Below, in pieces: positions 35,462 through 44,272 of a DNA stretch of 64,000 bases (positions within the stretch are counted from its first letter, which is position 1; each line of letters starts with the position of its first letter). Source of the stretch: Acidobacteriaceae bacterium. GTDB lineage: Bacteria; Acidobacteriota; Terriglobia; Bryobacterales; Bryobacteraceae. Below the pieces are notes generated by a model. The model made no database searches and had not been told where the DNA came from. It worked only from the letters and a program-made list of their open reading frames with translations. The stretch covers positions 62,001 through 126,000 of the forward strand of contig JAFAYL010000021.1 of NCBI GenBank assembly GCA_019240405.1. Reading direction: 5' to 3'. The position numbers and the translations under genes are program-made.

Positions 35462-36604
35462 ATGGCGCAGCGGCTGAAGACAGATTGGATTCTATTCCTG
35501 ACAGTGCTCACACTTGTGTGCTTCGGTTTGGTGATGGTGTATAGCGCGTCATCGATTGTGGCGGAGCTCCAATATCACGTCTCAGGCACCTATTTCTTTT
35601 TGCGACAGTTGGGCTGGGCCGTGGTGTCGTTCGCGATCCTTCTTTACTGCATGAAGCGGGATTACAGGCGGTGGAATGACGCAAGATTCGCATTCGCCGG
35701 ATTGGGAATTGTGTTGCTGCTGCTGTTGGTGGTCTACTTTCTGGACAGCGCGAGCCATCGCTGGTTGAAGGCCGGACCATTTTCGCTCCAGCCATCCGAA
35801 CTGGCGAAGCCGGCGCTCGCCTTGTTTCTCGCGTTTTTCCTTTCCGGCAGGCTGGGCGCGATTAATGACAAACACACGCTGCGCCCAATTGCTGTCTCGA
35901 TCTGCGCGATGGCGCTGGCGGTTGCCGTCGCGGACCTTGGAACGGCGGTTGTGCTTGTGGGAACCAGCATGGTGGTGCTGTTTGTCGCGGGACTGGAATC
36001 GCGTTACCTGATCGTCTGCGCTGTCTTGGGCGTGCTGCTCGGGGTGGGATTTATTGTCATGAAACCCTACCGGCTGGCGCGCGCTATCGACTTTATGGAC
36101 AAGAACCACAAGCTGCTCGGAATCATTGATCCGCACGGACACATTCTCGGCTATGCAAAACAGACAGCTTCGACTAGCGATCCCGGATATCAGCAGCGCC
36201 AAGCCAAGATCGCGGTCGGATCGGGCGGTGTGACAGGGCTCGGCTTGATGGAGAGCCGCCAAAAGATGCTCTATTTGCCCGAGGCACACACCGATTTCAT
36301 ATACGGCGTTGTGGGCGAGGAAACCGGCTTGCTCGGTTGTATTTTCTTGCTTGGCGGCTTCCTGGTTGTGCTGTGGCGCGGAATGCGAGCGTACTTTCGC
36401 GCACCCGATGAATTCGGGCGATACCTCGCTTTGAGCGTGACAGTGGTTGTGGTTTTGCAGGCGTTCATCAACATCAGTGTCGTGCTGGATCTAGTGCCGA
36501 ACAAAGGGATTCCGCTACCGTTTGTCAGCTATGGCGGGAGCTCGCTTTTGAGCTCGTTGGTGTTAATGGGAATGCTTTTAAGCGTGAGTGAGCATGCCGG
36601 ATAG
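35462..36604 (+). CDS. ftsW: Lipid II polymerase FtsW
   Basis: A 380-residue SEDS-family glycosyltransferase with about ten membrane segments. Typical blocks are VYSASS near the start, HRWLKAGPFSLQPSELAKPA, HTDFIYGVVGEETGLLG, and the C-terminal GIPLPFVSYGGSSLLSSL. It partners the FtsI encoded upstream. The length fits FtsW without cytoplasmic extension. Confidence 0.96.
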   Translation: MAQRLKTDWILFLTVLTLVCFGLVMVYSASSIVAELQYHVSGTYFFLRQLGWAVVSFAILLYCMKRDYRRWNDARFAFAGLGIVLLLLLVVYFLDSASHRWLKAGPFSLQPSELAKPALALFLAFFLSGRLGAINDKHTLRPIAVSICAMALAVAVADLGTAVVLVGTSMVVLFVAGLESRYLIVCAVLGVLLGVGFIVMKPYRLARAIDFMDKNHKLLGIIDPHGHILGYAKQTASTSDPGYQQRQAKIAVGSGGVTGLGLMESRQKMLYLPEAHTDFIYGVVGEETGLLGCIFLLGGFLVVLWRGMRAYFRAPDEFGRYLALSVTVVVVLQAFINISVVLDLVPNKGIPLPFVSYGGSSLLSSLVLMGMLLSVSEHAG

Positions 36605-36655
36605 GCGCGAGCGGGGGCATTTGCTCATCAGTGGGAATAGGCCGGCGAGGAACGA

Positions 36656-37768
36656 TTGCCGTACACGTTTGTGATGGCTGGCGGCGGCACCGGCGGGCAT
36701 GTCTTCCCTGCGCTGGCGGTCGCGCGCGTTTTGAAAGAGCGCGGTCATAGATCCGCCTTCATCGGCACTCGCGAAGGAATGGAATCGCGTTTGGTTCCGG
36801 AGGCTGGGTTCGAAATACAGTTCATCCGCATCGGCGGGCTGAAGCGCGTCGGACTTCGCAAACAAATCCAAACGGTAGTGCTGCTGCCGGCGAGCATTGC
36901 AAGTGCCTGGCGTTTGTTGGGACGTCTTCGCCCGGACGCAGTGTTCAGTATGGGCGGATACGTTGCGGGACCAGCCATGGCGGCGGCACTTCTTCGTCGA
37001 ATTCCCCTCGTCGTAATGGAGCCCAATGCGATTCCGGGTTTTGCGACTCGAAAGGTTGCGCGGTGGATCTACCGGGCGCTTGTGGGGTTCGACTCCACAC
37101 GCGCGTGGTTTCCGGCAGGAAAGTGCGAAGTAACCGGCTTGCCGATCCGCCCTGAGTTCTTTCGGATTCCGCCGAAGCGCGAGGGGACCTTTACCGTGTT
37201 GATTACGGGCGGCAGCCGCGGCGCTCGAACCCTCAACCGGGCGTCACGCGAAAGCTGGGACCTGTTTCGGAAAAGTGAAGCGCCCGTGCGGATTGTGCAT
37301 CAGACCGGGGCAACCGAACACGAGTCATTGCGCGAAGCATTTTCAAGTGCAGGAATTGAGGGGACGGTTCTGCCATTCATTGAAGATATGCCCAAAGCTT
37401 TTTCGGAAACTGACCTGGTTGTCGCGCGCGCGGGCGCCGGATCTGTTAACGAGATTGCCGCGGCGGGGATGGCTTCGGTGCTGGTGCCGCTTCCGTTCGC
37501 GGCAGACGATCATCAGGGCAAGAATGCTGAGGCCTTAGTTGAAGCTAGTGCGGCGCGAATGGTGCTTGATCGGGAGATGAACGGGCAGCGATTGTTTCAG
37601 GAAGTCGAGGCGCTTCGTCAGAACCCCTGGGAGTTGGATCGCATGCGAGCCCGTGTACGCCAGTTTGCACGACCCGGCGCGGCGGAGCGCGCAGCGGATG
37701 TACTCGAAGAAGCTGCTCTTTCGAGAAAAAACCAGATAAGAGCAGCAAAAGGCAGCTTTGCACATTGA
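36656..37768 (+). CDS. murG: Lipid II-forming GlcNAc transferase MurG
   Basis: A 370-residue GT28 enzyme making lipid II from lipid I. N-terminal MAGGGTGGHVFPALAVAR, then SMGGYVAGPAMAAA, ITGGSRGARTLNR and ARAGAGSVNEIAAAGM, and PFAADDHQGKNAEAL match the family. TTG 36656 is preceded by GAGGA at 4 bp and is preferred to ATG 36674. The 51-bp gap to ftsW is the longest but one in the cluster. It ends 36 bp before murC. Confidence 0.96.
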   Translation: MPYTFVMAGGGTGGHVFPALAVARVLKERGHRSAFIGTREGMESRLVPEAGFEIQFIRIGGLKRVGLRKQIQTVVLLPASIASAWRLLGRLRPDAVFSMGGYVAGPAMAAALLRRIPLVVMEPNAIPGFATRKVARWIYRALVGFDSTRAWFPAGKCEVTGLPIRPEFFRIPPKREGTFTVLITGGSRGARTLNRASRESWDLFRKSEAPVRIVHQTGATEHESLREAFSSAGIEGTVLPFIEDMPKAFSETDLVVARAGAGSVNEIAAAGMASVLVPLPFAADDHQGKNAEALVEASAARMVLDREMNGQRLFQEVEALRQNPWELDRMRARVRQFARPGAAERAADVLEEAALSRKNQIRAAKGSFAH

Positions 37769-37804
37769 CACCTCATCCGAAAGCCGAAACAATACGTGTG
37801 AGAA

Positions 37805-39199
37805 ATGTTGTTTAAGCCCCAACATGTGCACTTCGTCGGAATTGGAGGCATCGGCATGAGCGGGATCGCCGAGGTTCTGCTCACCTTGGGGTACGAAGTG
37901 TCAGGATCAGATATCCGGCTGAGCCCAATTACGGAACGGCTATCGAGACTTGGGGCGACGATTTATCAGGGTCATCGGGCCGAAAACATCGAAGGAGCCA
38001 AGGCGGTGGTCGTGACTTCGGCGCTTGATCGCAATAATCCGGAAGTTGCTGAAGCCCGCCGCGTGCAGATACCGGTAATCCCCCGTGGCGAGTTACTGGC
38101 CGAGCTAATGCGCTTTAAATTCGGCATAGCCATTGCCGGAAGCCACGGCAAAACGACGACTACGTCCATGGTGGCCTCGATCTTAAACGCTGGCGGTATG
38201 GACCCGACTGTTGTCGTCGGAGGACGAGTTGCAGCGATGGGGGAATCGAATGCCCGCGTGGGCAAGAGCAACATGCTGCTGGTGGAGTCGGACGAGAGCG
38301 ATGGTTCGTTTTTGAAGCTTGCGCCGATCATTGCGGTTGTCACGAACATAGATCGCGAGCATCTGGATCACTACAACTCGCTCGAGGAGATTCAGGCCGC
38401 ATTCACGGATTTCGTCAATAAAGTGCCGTTTTACGGCGCGGTCGTGTTGTGCATGGAAGACGAAAACGTGCAGCAAATCTTCCCCTCGATTCAAAGGCGC
38501 ACCGTCACGTACGGGCGCTCGGCGCAGGTCGATTTAGAGATTCAGGATGTCGATTTGTCGCCTTCAGGAAGCAATTTTCGCGTTCGCCGCCGGAGTGACG
38601 ATCTCGGCACATTCCACGTGGCGGTTCGGGGCATGCACAATGTCCTGAACGCAACAGCAGCGATCGGCGTGGGCTTGGAAACCGACGTCCGGCTCATAGA
38701 CATTCGAACGGGCTTGGCTTCGTTTGAGGGTGTTGACCGCCGGTTCTCCGTACGCGGAGTGGAGCGCGGAATCACTGTGGTCGACGACTATGGGCATCAT
38801 CCGACAGAGGTAAAGGCAACGCTCGCCGCGGCGCGGCTCTCGCCCTATCATTCGATTCGCGTATTGTTTCAGCCGCATCGCTTTACCCGAACGAAACACC
38901 TTCTGGACGAATTCGGGACTGCGTTTCACCAAGCGGACGACTTGTATCTGCTTGATATCTACGCGGCCTCCGAGCCGGAGATTGAAGGTGTGACAGCCGA
39001 GGCTCTCTTAGAGAAGGTTCAATCGTACGGCCATCGCTCGGTTCATTACGCCGCGAGCATGGATGAGGCCATCGAAGCAATCGCGGCTGCAGCCCAGCCT
39101 GGCGATCTAATCGTGACGCTCGGCGCAGGTAACGTGTCCCAAGCAGCGGAAAGGATTCTTGGCAAATTGCGGGAGCAAGGGAATGGCGCGGCGGCCTGA
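37805..39199 (+). CDS. murC: UDP-MurNAc:L-alanine ligase MurC
   Basis: A 464-residue Mur ligase for the first stem residue. FVGIGGIGMSGIAEVLL, the P-loop AGSHGKTTTTSMV, NIDREHLDHYNS and YGHHPTEVKATLAAAR are diagnostic, and GAGNVSQAAERILG closes it. The C-terminal 17 bp overlap ftsQ. murB, which often follows murC, is missing here. Confidence 0.97.
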   Translation: MLFKPQHVHFVGIGGIGMSGIAEVLLTLGYEVSGSDIRLSPITERLSRLGATIYQGHRAENIEGAKAVVVTSALDRNNPEVAEARRVQIPVIPRGELLAELMRFKFGIAIAGSHGKTTTTSMVASILNAGGMDPTVVVGGRVAAMGESNARVGKSNMLLVESDESDGSFLKLAPIIAVVTNIDREHLDHYNSLEEIQAAFTDFVNKVPFYGAVVLCMEDENVQQIFPSIQRRTVTYGRSAQVDLEIQDVDLSPSGSNFRVRRRSDDLGTFHVAVRGMHNVLNATAAIGVGLETDVRLIDIRTGLASFEGVDRRFSVRGVERGITVVDDYGHHPTEVKATLAAARLSPYHSIRVLFQPHRFTRTKHLLDEFGTAFHQADDLYLLDIYAASEPEIEGVTAEALLEKVQSYGHRSVHYAASMDEAIEAIAAAAQPGDLIVTLGAGNVSQAAERILGKLREQGNGAAA

Positions 39200-40046
39200 A
39201 GCCGAGGAACGTACAAACCGCGTTCATACCGCGAAGGAATCTCTGTTTGCCGGCATTCGGTGGGGCCGCTTCGCTATTTGGCTGAGTTTGGGCTTCTGCC
39301 TGATGATGGGCACGCTGTACGCTTGGCGGCGCACCGAAGAGTTTCTCATCAAGGACGATCGCTTCCGCGTCACGGAAGCGGATGAATTTCCCGGGCAGAG
39401 CCCGAATCTCATTGTCGAAGGGATACATTATGCGTCGGCTTCCCAGATCCGTCACGTGTTCGCGGAGGATTTTGGCCGCAGTCTTTATCTCGTTCCGGTC
39501 GAGAGGCGCCGCGAGCAGCTCCTGGCGATCGATTGGGTGGAGGAAGCGACTGTATCGAAGATCTGGCCCAACACGATAAAAGCGCATGTCCGCGAGCGCA
39601 CGCCTGTTGCCTTCGTTCGCTTGAGGGCGAATCCGAAGGACGGCATGTCGCAGCTCGCGCTCATTGATAAGGATGGATACCTGCTCCGGCCGAGAGTTGC
39701 CGCGAAGTTCATCCTACCGGTCATCAGAGGAGTTCGCGAGACCGAAAGTTTAGAGAACCGGCGAGCGCGCGTGCGGCGAGTGCTCGGGATGCTAAAGGAA
39801 GCCGGCCCACTGGCGAATCAGATTTCTGAAGTCAATGTGGCGGATCCCAACAATCTTATTGCCGCTGAGCACGTCGACAATCGAGTAGTGAATTTGATGC
39901 TTGGAGACGAGAACTACGCCGAGAGGCTGCGCAACTTTCTGGCGAACTATCACGACGTGATGCTCAGCCGGCCCGATGCGAAGACATTCGATCTGCGCGT
40001 CGATGGGGTGATTACCGCGCTGGGAGAGGAGACGCGTGGCGAATAA
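39183..40046 (+). CDS. ftsQ: Cell-division protein FtsQ
   Basis: A 287-residue bitopic protein of the FtsQ/DivIB group. One membrane segment (GRFAIWLSLGFCLMMGTLYAW) near 25-46 precedes a POTRA domain (NLIVEGIHYASASQIRHVF...) and the beta domain that contacts FtsB/L (VEEATVSKIWPNTIKAHVRERTPVAFVR). ATG 39183 lies inside the end of murC with GGGAG 7 bp ahead. The frame continues upstream, but that sequence is murC coding. It overlaps ftsA by 11 bp. Confidence 0.92.
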   Translation: MARRPEAEERTNRVHTAKESLFAGIRWGRFAIWLSLGFCLMMGTLYAWRRTEEFLIKDDRFRVTEADEFPGQSPNLIVEGIHYASASQIRHVFAEDFGRSLYLVPVERRREQLLAIDWVEEATVSKIWPNTIKAHVRERTPVAFVRLRANPKDGMSQLALIDKDGYLLRPRVAAKFILPVIRGVRETESLENRRARVRRVLGMLKEAGPLANQISEVNVADPNNLIAAEHVDNRVVNLMLGDENYAERLRNFLANYHDVMLSRPDAKTFDLRVDGVITALGEETRGE

Positions 40047-41232
40047 GACGAAGCTCGCCGTCGGCCTGGACTTAGGCAGCACGAGCACGCGCATTGTGAT
40101 TTGCGCGGTGGAAGAAGATGCGATCCGGTTTCTGGGTCACGGAGAGGCTCCCGCAAGAGCGTGGAACCGGTCACGGCTGGCGGATCAGGAGGCGCTTGCC
40201 GCAAGTATTCGGATAGCTTTGGCGGAAGCCGAGCATCGGGCGAAAGTTTCTCCGGAAGCGGCCCTGATCGGAGTAGGCGGGAGCATCGCAGGAGTGAATA
40301 GCCGCGGCCTTTATGAGTTTGGGCGAAGGCGCGAGATCGAATCCGACGATCTACGCTATGCCGTCCAATTGGCCGCCCGCGTGAGGTTGGAAGACGATCG
40401 CGAAGTGCTGCAGATTTGTCCTCAAGATTTCACCATCGATGGACGCGCTGGATATCGCAATCCGAAAGGAATCTCGTGCGCGCGGCTGGAAGCCAACGTG
40501 CACATCGTTACCACATCGGCTCACGAACATCAGGGTCTGATTTCGGCAGTGCACCAGGCGCATTTAGCTGTGGAGGAATCGATCTTCGAAGGCATGGCAG
40601 CGGCGTATGCGGCAGTGCTGCCGGCGGACCGCGCGCGAGGCGTAGCGGTGATTGATGTAGGAGCGCAATCGACGCAGCTCGCAATATACGAGGGCGAAGC
40701 GTTGCTGCTCGCGACGGCGATTCCGATTGGTGCCGACCACTTCACTCGCGATATTTCGTGGCTCCTGAAAGTGAACTACGAGGACGCCGAAAACCTGAAG
40801 CGGGAATATGGCTGCGCGCGGGCAGGACAGGTCTCCGAACACAGCTTGGTCGACGTGCCATCGCCTGAAGGCCGTGCTCCGCGCGAGGTAGCGCGTCAAG
40901 AGCTAAACGAGATTCTGGAAGCGCGAGCGGAAGAGATCCTCGAGCAGATCTATTCCGAGATCCTGCGTGTCGGCATGGAGCAGTCGCTATTGGAAGGAGC
41001 GATTCTCACCGGTGGAGGAGCCTTATTGCCGGGGATGTGCGACGTCGCCGAGCGTGTACTGAATTGCCAGGCACGAAACGGGTTAGCGACCGGAATTGAA
41101 GATTGGCCTTCTGAGTTGGATAGCCCCACGTGGACAACCGCTGCAGGACTCGCGATGTATTCGGGACGGCTGAAACTGAAGCGCGACTGGAAACGCGCTG
41201 CGGCGGGAATGGCAGGAATGGTTGCGAAATAG
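40036..41232 (+). CDS. ftsA: Cell-division actin-like protein FtsA
   Basis: A 398-residue actin-fold ATPase that tethers FtsZ to the membrane. Blocks: VGLDLGSTSTRIVICAVE (phosphate 1), GVGGSIAGVNSRG, AVIDVGAQSTQLAIYEG (phosphate 2), TAIPIGADHFTRDIS and LTGGGALLPGMCDVAERV (adenosine). The last 20 residues (RLKLKRDWKRAAAGMAGMVAK) could be the amphipathic membrane-targeting helix. GTG start, overlapping ftsQ. Confidence 0.95.
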   Translation: MANKTKLAVGLDLGSTSTRIVICAVEEDAIRFLGHGEAPARAWNRSRLADQEALAASIRIALAEAEHRAKVSPEAALIGVGGSIAGVNSRGLYEFGRRREIESDDLRYAVQLAARVRLEDDREVLQICPQDFTIDGRAGYRNPKGISCARLEANVHIVTTSAHEHQGLISAVHQAHLAVEESIFEGMAAAYAAVLPADRARGVAVIDVGAQSTQLAIYEGEALLLATAIPIGADHFTRDISWLLKVNYEDAENLKREYGCARAGQVSEHSLVDVPSPEGRAPREVARQELNEILEARAEEILEQIYSEILRVGMEQSLLEGAILTGGGALLPGMCDVAERVLNCQARNGLATGIEDWPSELDSPTWTTAAGLAMYSGRLKLKRDWKRAAAGMAGMVAK

Positions 41233-41264
41233 GACAGGTTTACAGACACAAGAAAGAGGAACGC

Positions 41265-42446
41265 ATGACAGAAGATTTGAAGTTTCTGATTGAAGACGAA
41301 GTGCAACTTGGGACCAAGATTAAGGTAGTCGGAGTAGGGGGCGGAGGATCGAATGCGGTTGCGCGCATGCTGCAGGAGGGGCTGGGCGGCGTCGAATTCT
41401 ACGTTCTAAACACCGATAAACAAGCGCTGGGCGCTTCTCCTGTCGCAAATAAAGTCGCGATTGGGAAGAAGCTGACAAACGGGCTGGGCGCGGGTGCGGA
41501 TCCGTCGATCGGACGGCAGGCGGCGCTCGAGGACACAGAGCAGATTATTGAAATCCTTGAAGGGGCCGATATGATTTTCGTCACAGCGGGACTCGGAGGC
41601 GGCACGGGGACAGGTGCCGCACCCGTTGTGGCGTCGCTCGCGAAGGAACTAAATGCGCTCACCGTTGCCGTGGTGACGAAGCCGTTTGCATTCGAAGGAC
41701 CGCGTCGCATGAAGCAGGCTGAGCGCGGATTGGCCGAGCTCGCGGGAAGCTGCGACACGCTGGTCAGCATTCCAAACGAAAAGCTTCTGACACTGGTGCC
41801 TAAAGGGACGAGCTTCTTCGAGTCGTTCCGGCTGGCGGACGATGTGCTGCGGCAGGCGGTCCAAGGAATCGCGGATATCATCACAACGCCAGGCTTGATC
41901 AATCGCGACTTTTCCGACATTCGAACGATCATGCTCGGAATGGGTTACGCGATGATGGGCACGGCCATTGCATCGGGCGAGAACGCGCCGGTCGATGCAG
42001 CGCGCAAGGCGATCAACAGCCCGTTGATGGAAGAAGGCGGAGTGCTTGGCGCGCGCGGCGTGCTGATCAACATTACTGGATCGAGCCAGCTCGGAATCCA
42101 TGATGTAAACGAGGCCTGCAATCTGATTCGATCGGCTACGCAGAACGATGATGTGCAGATCAACTTTGGCGTGGTGATGGATGAGCGGATGAGCGACAAG
42201 GTGAAGGTGACGGTGATTGCGACAGGGTTCCAAAGAGAGTCGCTGCCTGAGATCGACCGGCGTAGCCCACATTTTCCGTTCACCTCGCCACTTGCGCCGG
42301 ATGCCGTTTCGACCTCCGGAGCGGAATCACAAGCCGAGTCTGGCGCTCAAAATGGCCCGCCAGAGCCAGCAATCGAAGAAGCGCCTCCGATGCCCGATTA
42401 TGAATTGCCTGCGATATTGCGCAAGCAGAAGCGGATGGTGCAGTAG
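41265..42446 (+). CDS. ftsZ: Tubulin-like division protein FtsZ
   Basis: A 393-residue GTPase, the Z-ring subunit. Start ATG 41265 has AAAGAGGA 4 bp before it. GTP-binding parts: KVVGVGGGGSNAV, the tubulin loop GGGTGTGAAPVVA at about 105-117, and FSDIRTIM. The linker (about 330-378) is short, rich in A, E and S. The tail DYELPAILRKQKRMVQ is the conserved peptide that binds FtsA. It closes the dcw cluster; I see no strong terminator after it. Confidence 0.98.
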   Translation: MTEDLKFLIEDEVQLGTKIKVVGVGGGGSNAVARMLQEGLGGVEFYVLNTDKQALGASPVANKVAIGKKLTNGLGAGADPSIGRQAALEDTEQIIEILEGADMIFVTAGLGGGTGTGAAPVVASLAKELNALTVAVVTKPFAFEGPRRMKQAERGLAELAGSCDTLVSIPNEKLLTLVPKGTSFFESFRLADDVLRQAVQGIADIITTPGLINRDFSDIRTIMLGMGYAMMGTAIASGENAPVDAARKAINSPLMEEGGVLGARGVLINITGSSQLGIHDVNEACNLIRSATQNDDVQINFGVVMDERMSDKVKVTVIATGFQRESLPEIDRRSPHFPFTSPLAPDAVSTSGAESQAESGAQNGPPEPAIEEAPPMPDYELPAILRKQKRMVQ

Positions 42447-42496
42447 GAAAGCATTCTCGGCTCGCTTCGCCTCACCTATTCCCAAAGCTTCGAGGA

Positions 42497-43723
42497 TCAC
42501 GAGGGAGTGTGACCAGAATAGAAGATCGTATCCATGAGGGCGGCTCGCGCATGCCAGACTTCTTTTTCACTTTCATTAATTGGCTCAGGCGATTGAAACC
42601 AAGGCGAAGAATGTAGGAGTCGCATTAACTGTATGTATCCGTGAACCGACGAGAAGCTCTCTCTTGAAACGTTCAGCGCCTGCGAGAGATTCTTGCGCAC
42701 CGAGGGGGATGCCACTGTGCAATACATGTCGGGACGCACGAGGCAAAGTACGCGACCCCACACTTTCATAGTGGGACCAAGTGCGACGAGTTTTTCAAGT
42801 AGCCCGATCAAATTATCGTAAGCGAGAGGCAGATTGAGCGTAGCGATCGCGTTAATTGCATCAGCAATTTCCGCTTTTTCTATGTGGGTTCCATATGCAA
42901 GCAGGCGCATGAATCGTCCAGAGGCACCCACATGGCCTAGCCAGCCATATTCACCCAGGCCTCCGATGATTCTGCGTTTTTCCCGATTATCAAAGTAGCT
43001 CGGCTCCCATGGTATTGGTAAGTGCTCTTTGGCTGCCCTGAGAACGGCAAGGTAGTCCTCCATGGTGTGACCGTGGAGCTCCAGACCTTCGACCACCTTG
43101 AGATAATACGTATCCCAATCTGCGTTGCGCAACCAATTTGCGACTGGTATTCTGTGTTCGCAAATCGGAGGGGTTTGTATTCTATACTCCTGCTCACGTT
43201 TGCGAGCTTCTGCATAATCGTTTCGGTACTTCGCCATCCACTCTGGAGACGGTACAAACGAAAACTTGTCTGTGTGCCAAACCTCAAATTGCCTCAATGC
43301 CGCAGTAATATCGGGAGTCTGATCTGTACCCCTGAGCAATCCCTCGAGAAGTACGTTCGTCTCCGCGTTGCAATAGAATCCTGCGTATGTGAGGTTCGAA
43401 CTGCCAACAAACAGCGCACCTCTCTCGCCGGACGAAAAGAAGTAGACCTTGGGGTGAAAGAGTGTTGTGTTTTTGTTAAAGACTCGCAGGTCAGCCTCAA
43501 ATTTCTTGAGGAGATCGAGCGCATCAGGATGCGTGTAGTTAAAAGACATTCCTATCGTAGCCTTTATCCTCCCTCTCATCGATTCGAGGTGAGCGTAAGG
43601 GAGGACGAACCGTGGATCCCCACACCAGGCCGTCGCTATATGAAGTGAAGTATAAGCGCGACAACAGCGTTCAAACTCCCTCGTAAAGCTTTCCGGGTTG
43701 CTCAAGATAGTCGTTTTCAGCAC
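42497..43723 (-). CDS. PLD-superfamily (single HKD) nuclease-like protein
   Basis: A 408-residue protein. GTG 43723 has AGGAAGG 8 bp upstream and begins VLKTTILSNPESF, where the PLD part starts. The catalytic motif is FHPKVYFFSSGERG...FVGSSNLTYAGF: H90, K92 and GSSN near 108-111. One HKD motif implies a dimeric active site, as in BfiI/Nuc-like enzymes. The C-terminal 200 residues (with WGRVLCLVRPDMYCTVASPSVRK) match nothing I know. The same frame stays open upstream to 43933 into the remains of a DUF5615 gene, so a 478-residue fusion is the alternative. Restriction or phage defence is inference. Confidence 0.75.
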   Translation of the reverse strand: MLKTTILSNPESFTREFERCCRAYTSLHIATAWCGDPRFVLPYAHLESMRGRIKATIGMSFNYTHPDALDLLKKFEADLRVFNKNTTLFHPKVYFFSSGERGALFVGSSNLTYAGFYCNAETNVLLEGLLRGTDQTPDITAALRQFEVWHTDKFSFVPSPEWMAKYRNDYAEARKREQEYRIQTPPICEHRIPVANWLRNADWDTYYLKVVEGLELHGHTMEDYLAVLRAAKEHLPIPWEPSYFDNREKRRIIGGLGEYGWLGHVGASGRFMRLLAYGTHIEKAEIADAINAIATLNLPLAYDNLIGLLEKLVALGPTMKVWGRVLCLVRPDMYCTVASPSVRKNLSQALNVSRESFSSVHGYIQLMRLLHSSPWFQSPEPINESEKEVWHARAALMDTIFYSGHTPS

Positions 43724-43975
43724 GCGATCTTCCTTCCTAATTTCCTTAAATTCAAAATTCCCTGTTCCGGAGGCAGCGAGCAGATCGCCGAAATCCGGAT
43801 CAAATGTCAGCCCGATTCGATCCTCGTCAACGGCTTTGGTCAGGATATGATCGTCGGGCAAACTCTGCAGCCCCGCTTCCCGGAGATGAACTGCGTCCTT
43901 ACCGAGGTCACGAAGCGTCCGCACTGTCGTCATTGAGACGCTCGGCGAGGAACTTCAAGCTGCAGGGCTCGTAAA
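43724..43975 (-). pseudogene. DUF5615 toxin-like remnant fused ahead of the PLD gene
   Basis: Residues TLRDLGKDAVHLREAGL...DDHILTKAVDEDRIGLTFDPDFGDLLAASG are a DUF5615 (PIN-like) core. Its start, read in a different frame, is a TTG beginning KFLAERLNDDS, only partly overlapping; the two frames meet around 43920-43935, where a loss of two bases (GTGT to GT) would explain the break. Its C-terminal part is missing after LLAASG, and the PLD gene's ribosome binding site follows in the same frame. It normally pairs with DUF433, which lies directly upstream. Confidence 0.6.
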
Positions 43976-44184
43976 GAGGTGAATCTCGTCGTTGGCTAAT
44001 GCTGAAGCGTATGCCAGAGCTTGGCGGATGTCTTCAGATTCGAGATCTGGATATTCTCGGGTGATGTCGTCCGCGGTCATGCCATTGGCTACCAAATTTA
44101 CGAGGAGTGCAACAGTGATCCGCATTCCCCGTATACATGCACGGCCGCCCATAATCTTGGGATCGAGGTGATCCTGTCAAACAT
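43955..44184 (-). pseudogene. DUF433 antitoxin-like gene with a one-base frameshift
   Basis: ATG 44184, 9 bp after AAGGA, starts MFDRITS, the usual DUF433 opening, and then falls out of frame. The rest, PKIMGGRACIRGMRITVALLVNLVANG... through EDIRQALAYASALAND, is read in the next frame and itself has a start codon at 44152. One base missing near 44163 restores a 76-residue DUF433. If only the shorter frame is used it would give a 65-residue protein lacking the N-terminus. It is a partner of the broken DUF5615 gene. Confidence 0.6.
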
Positions 44185-44272
44185 GCGAGACAATCCTTCT
44201 GCTTCCGAGTCTAGCCGACAACCGAATCTCAGGTTCACCTATATCCGCTTCCATTCTCTTCTCACCTCCTGG

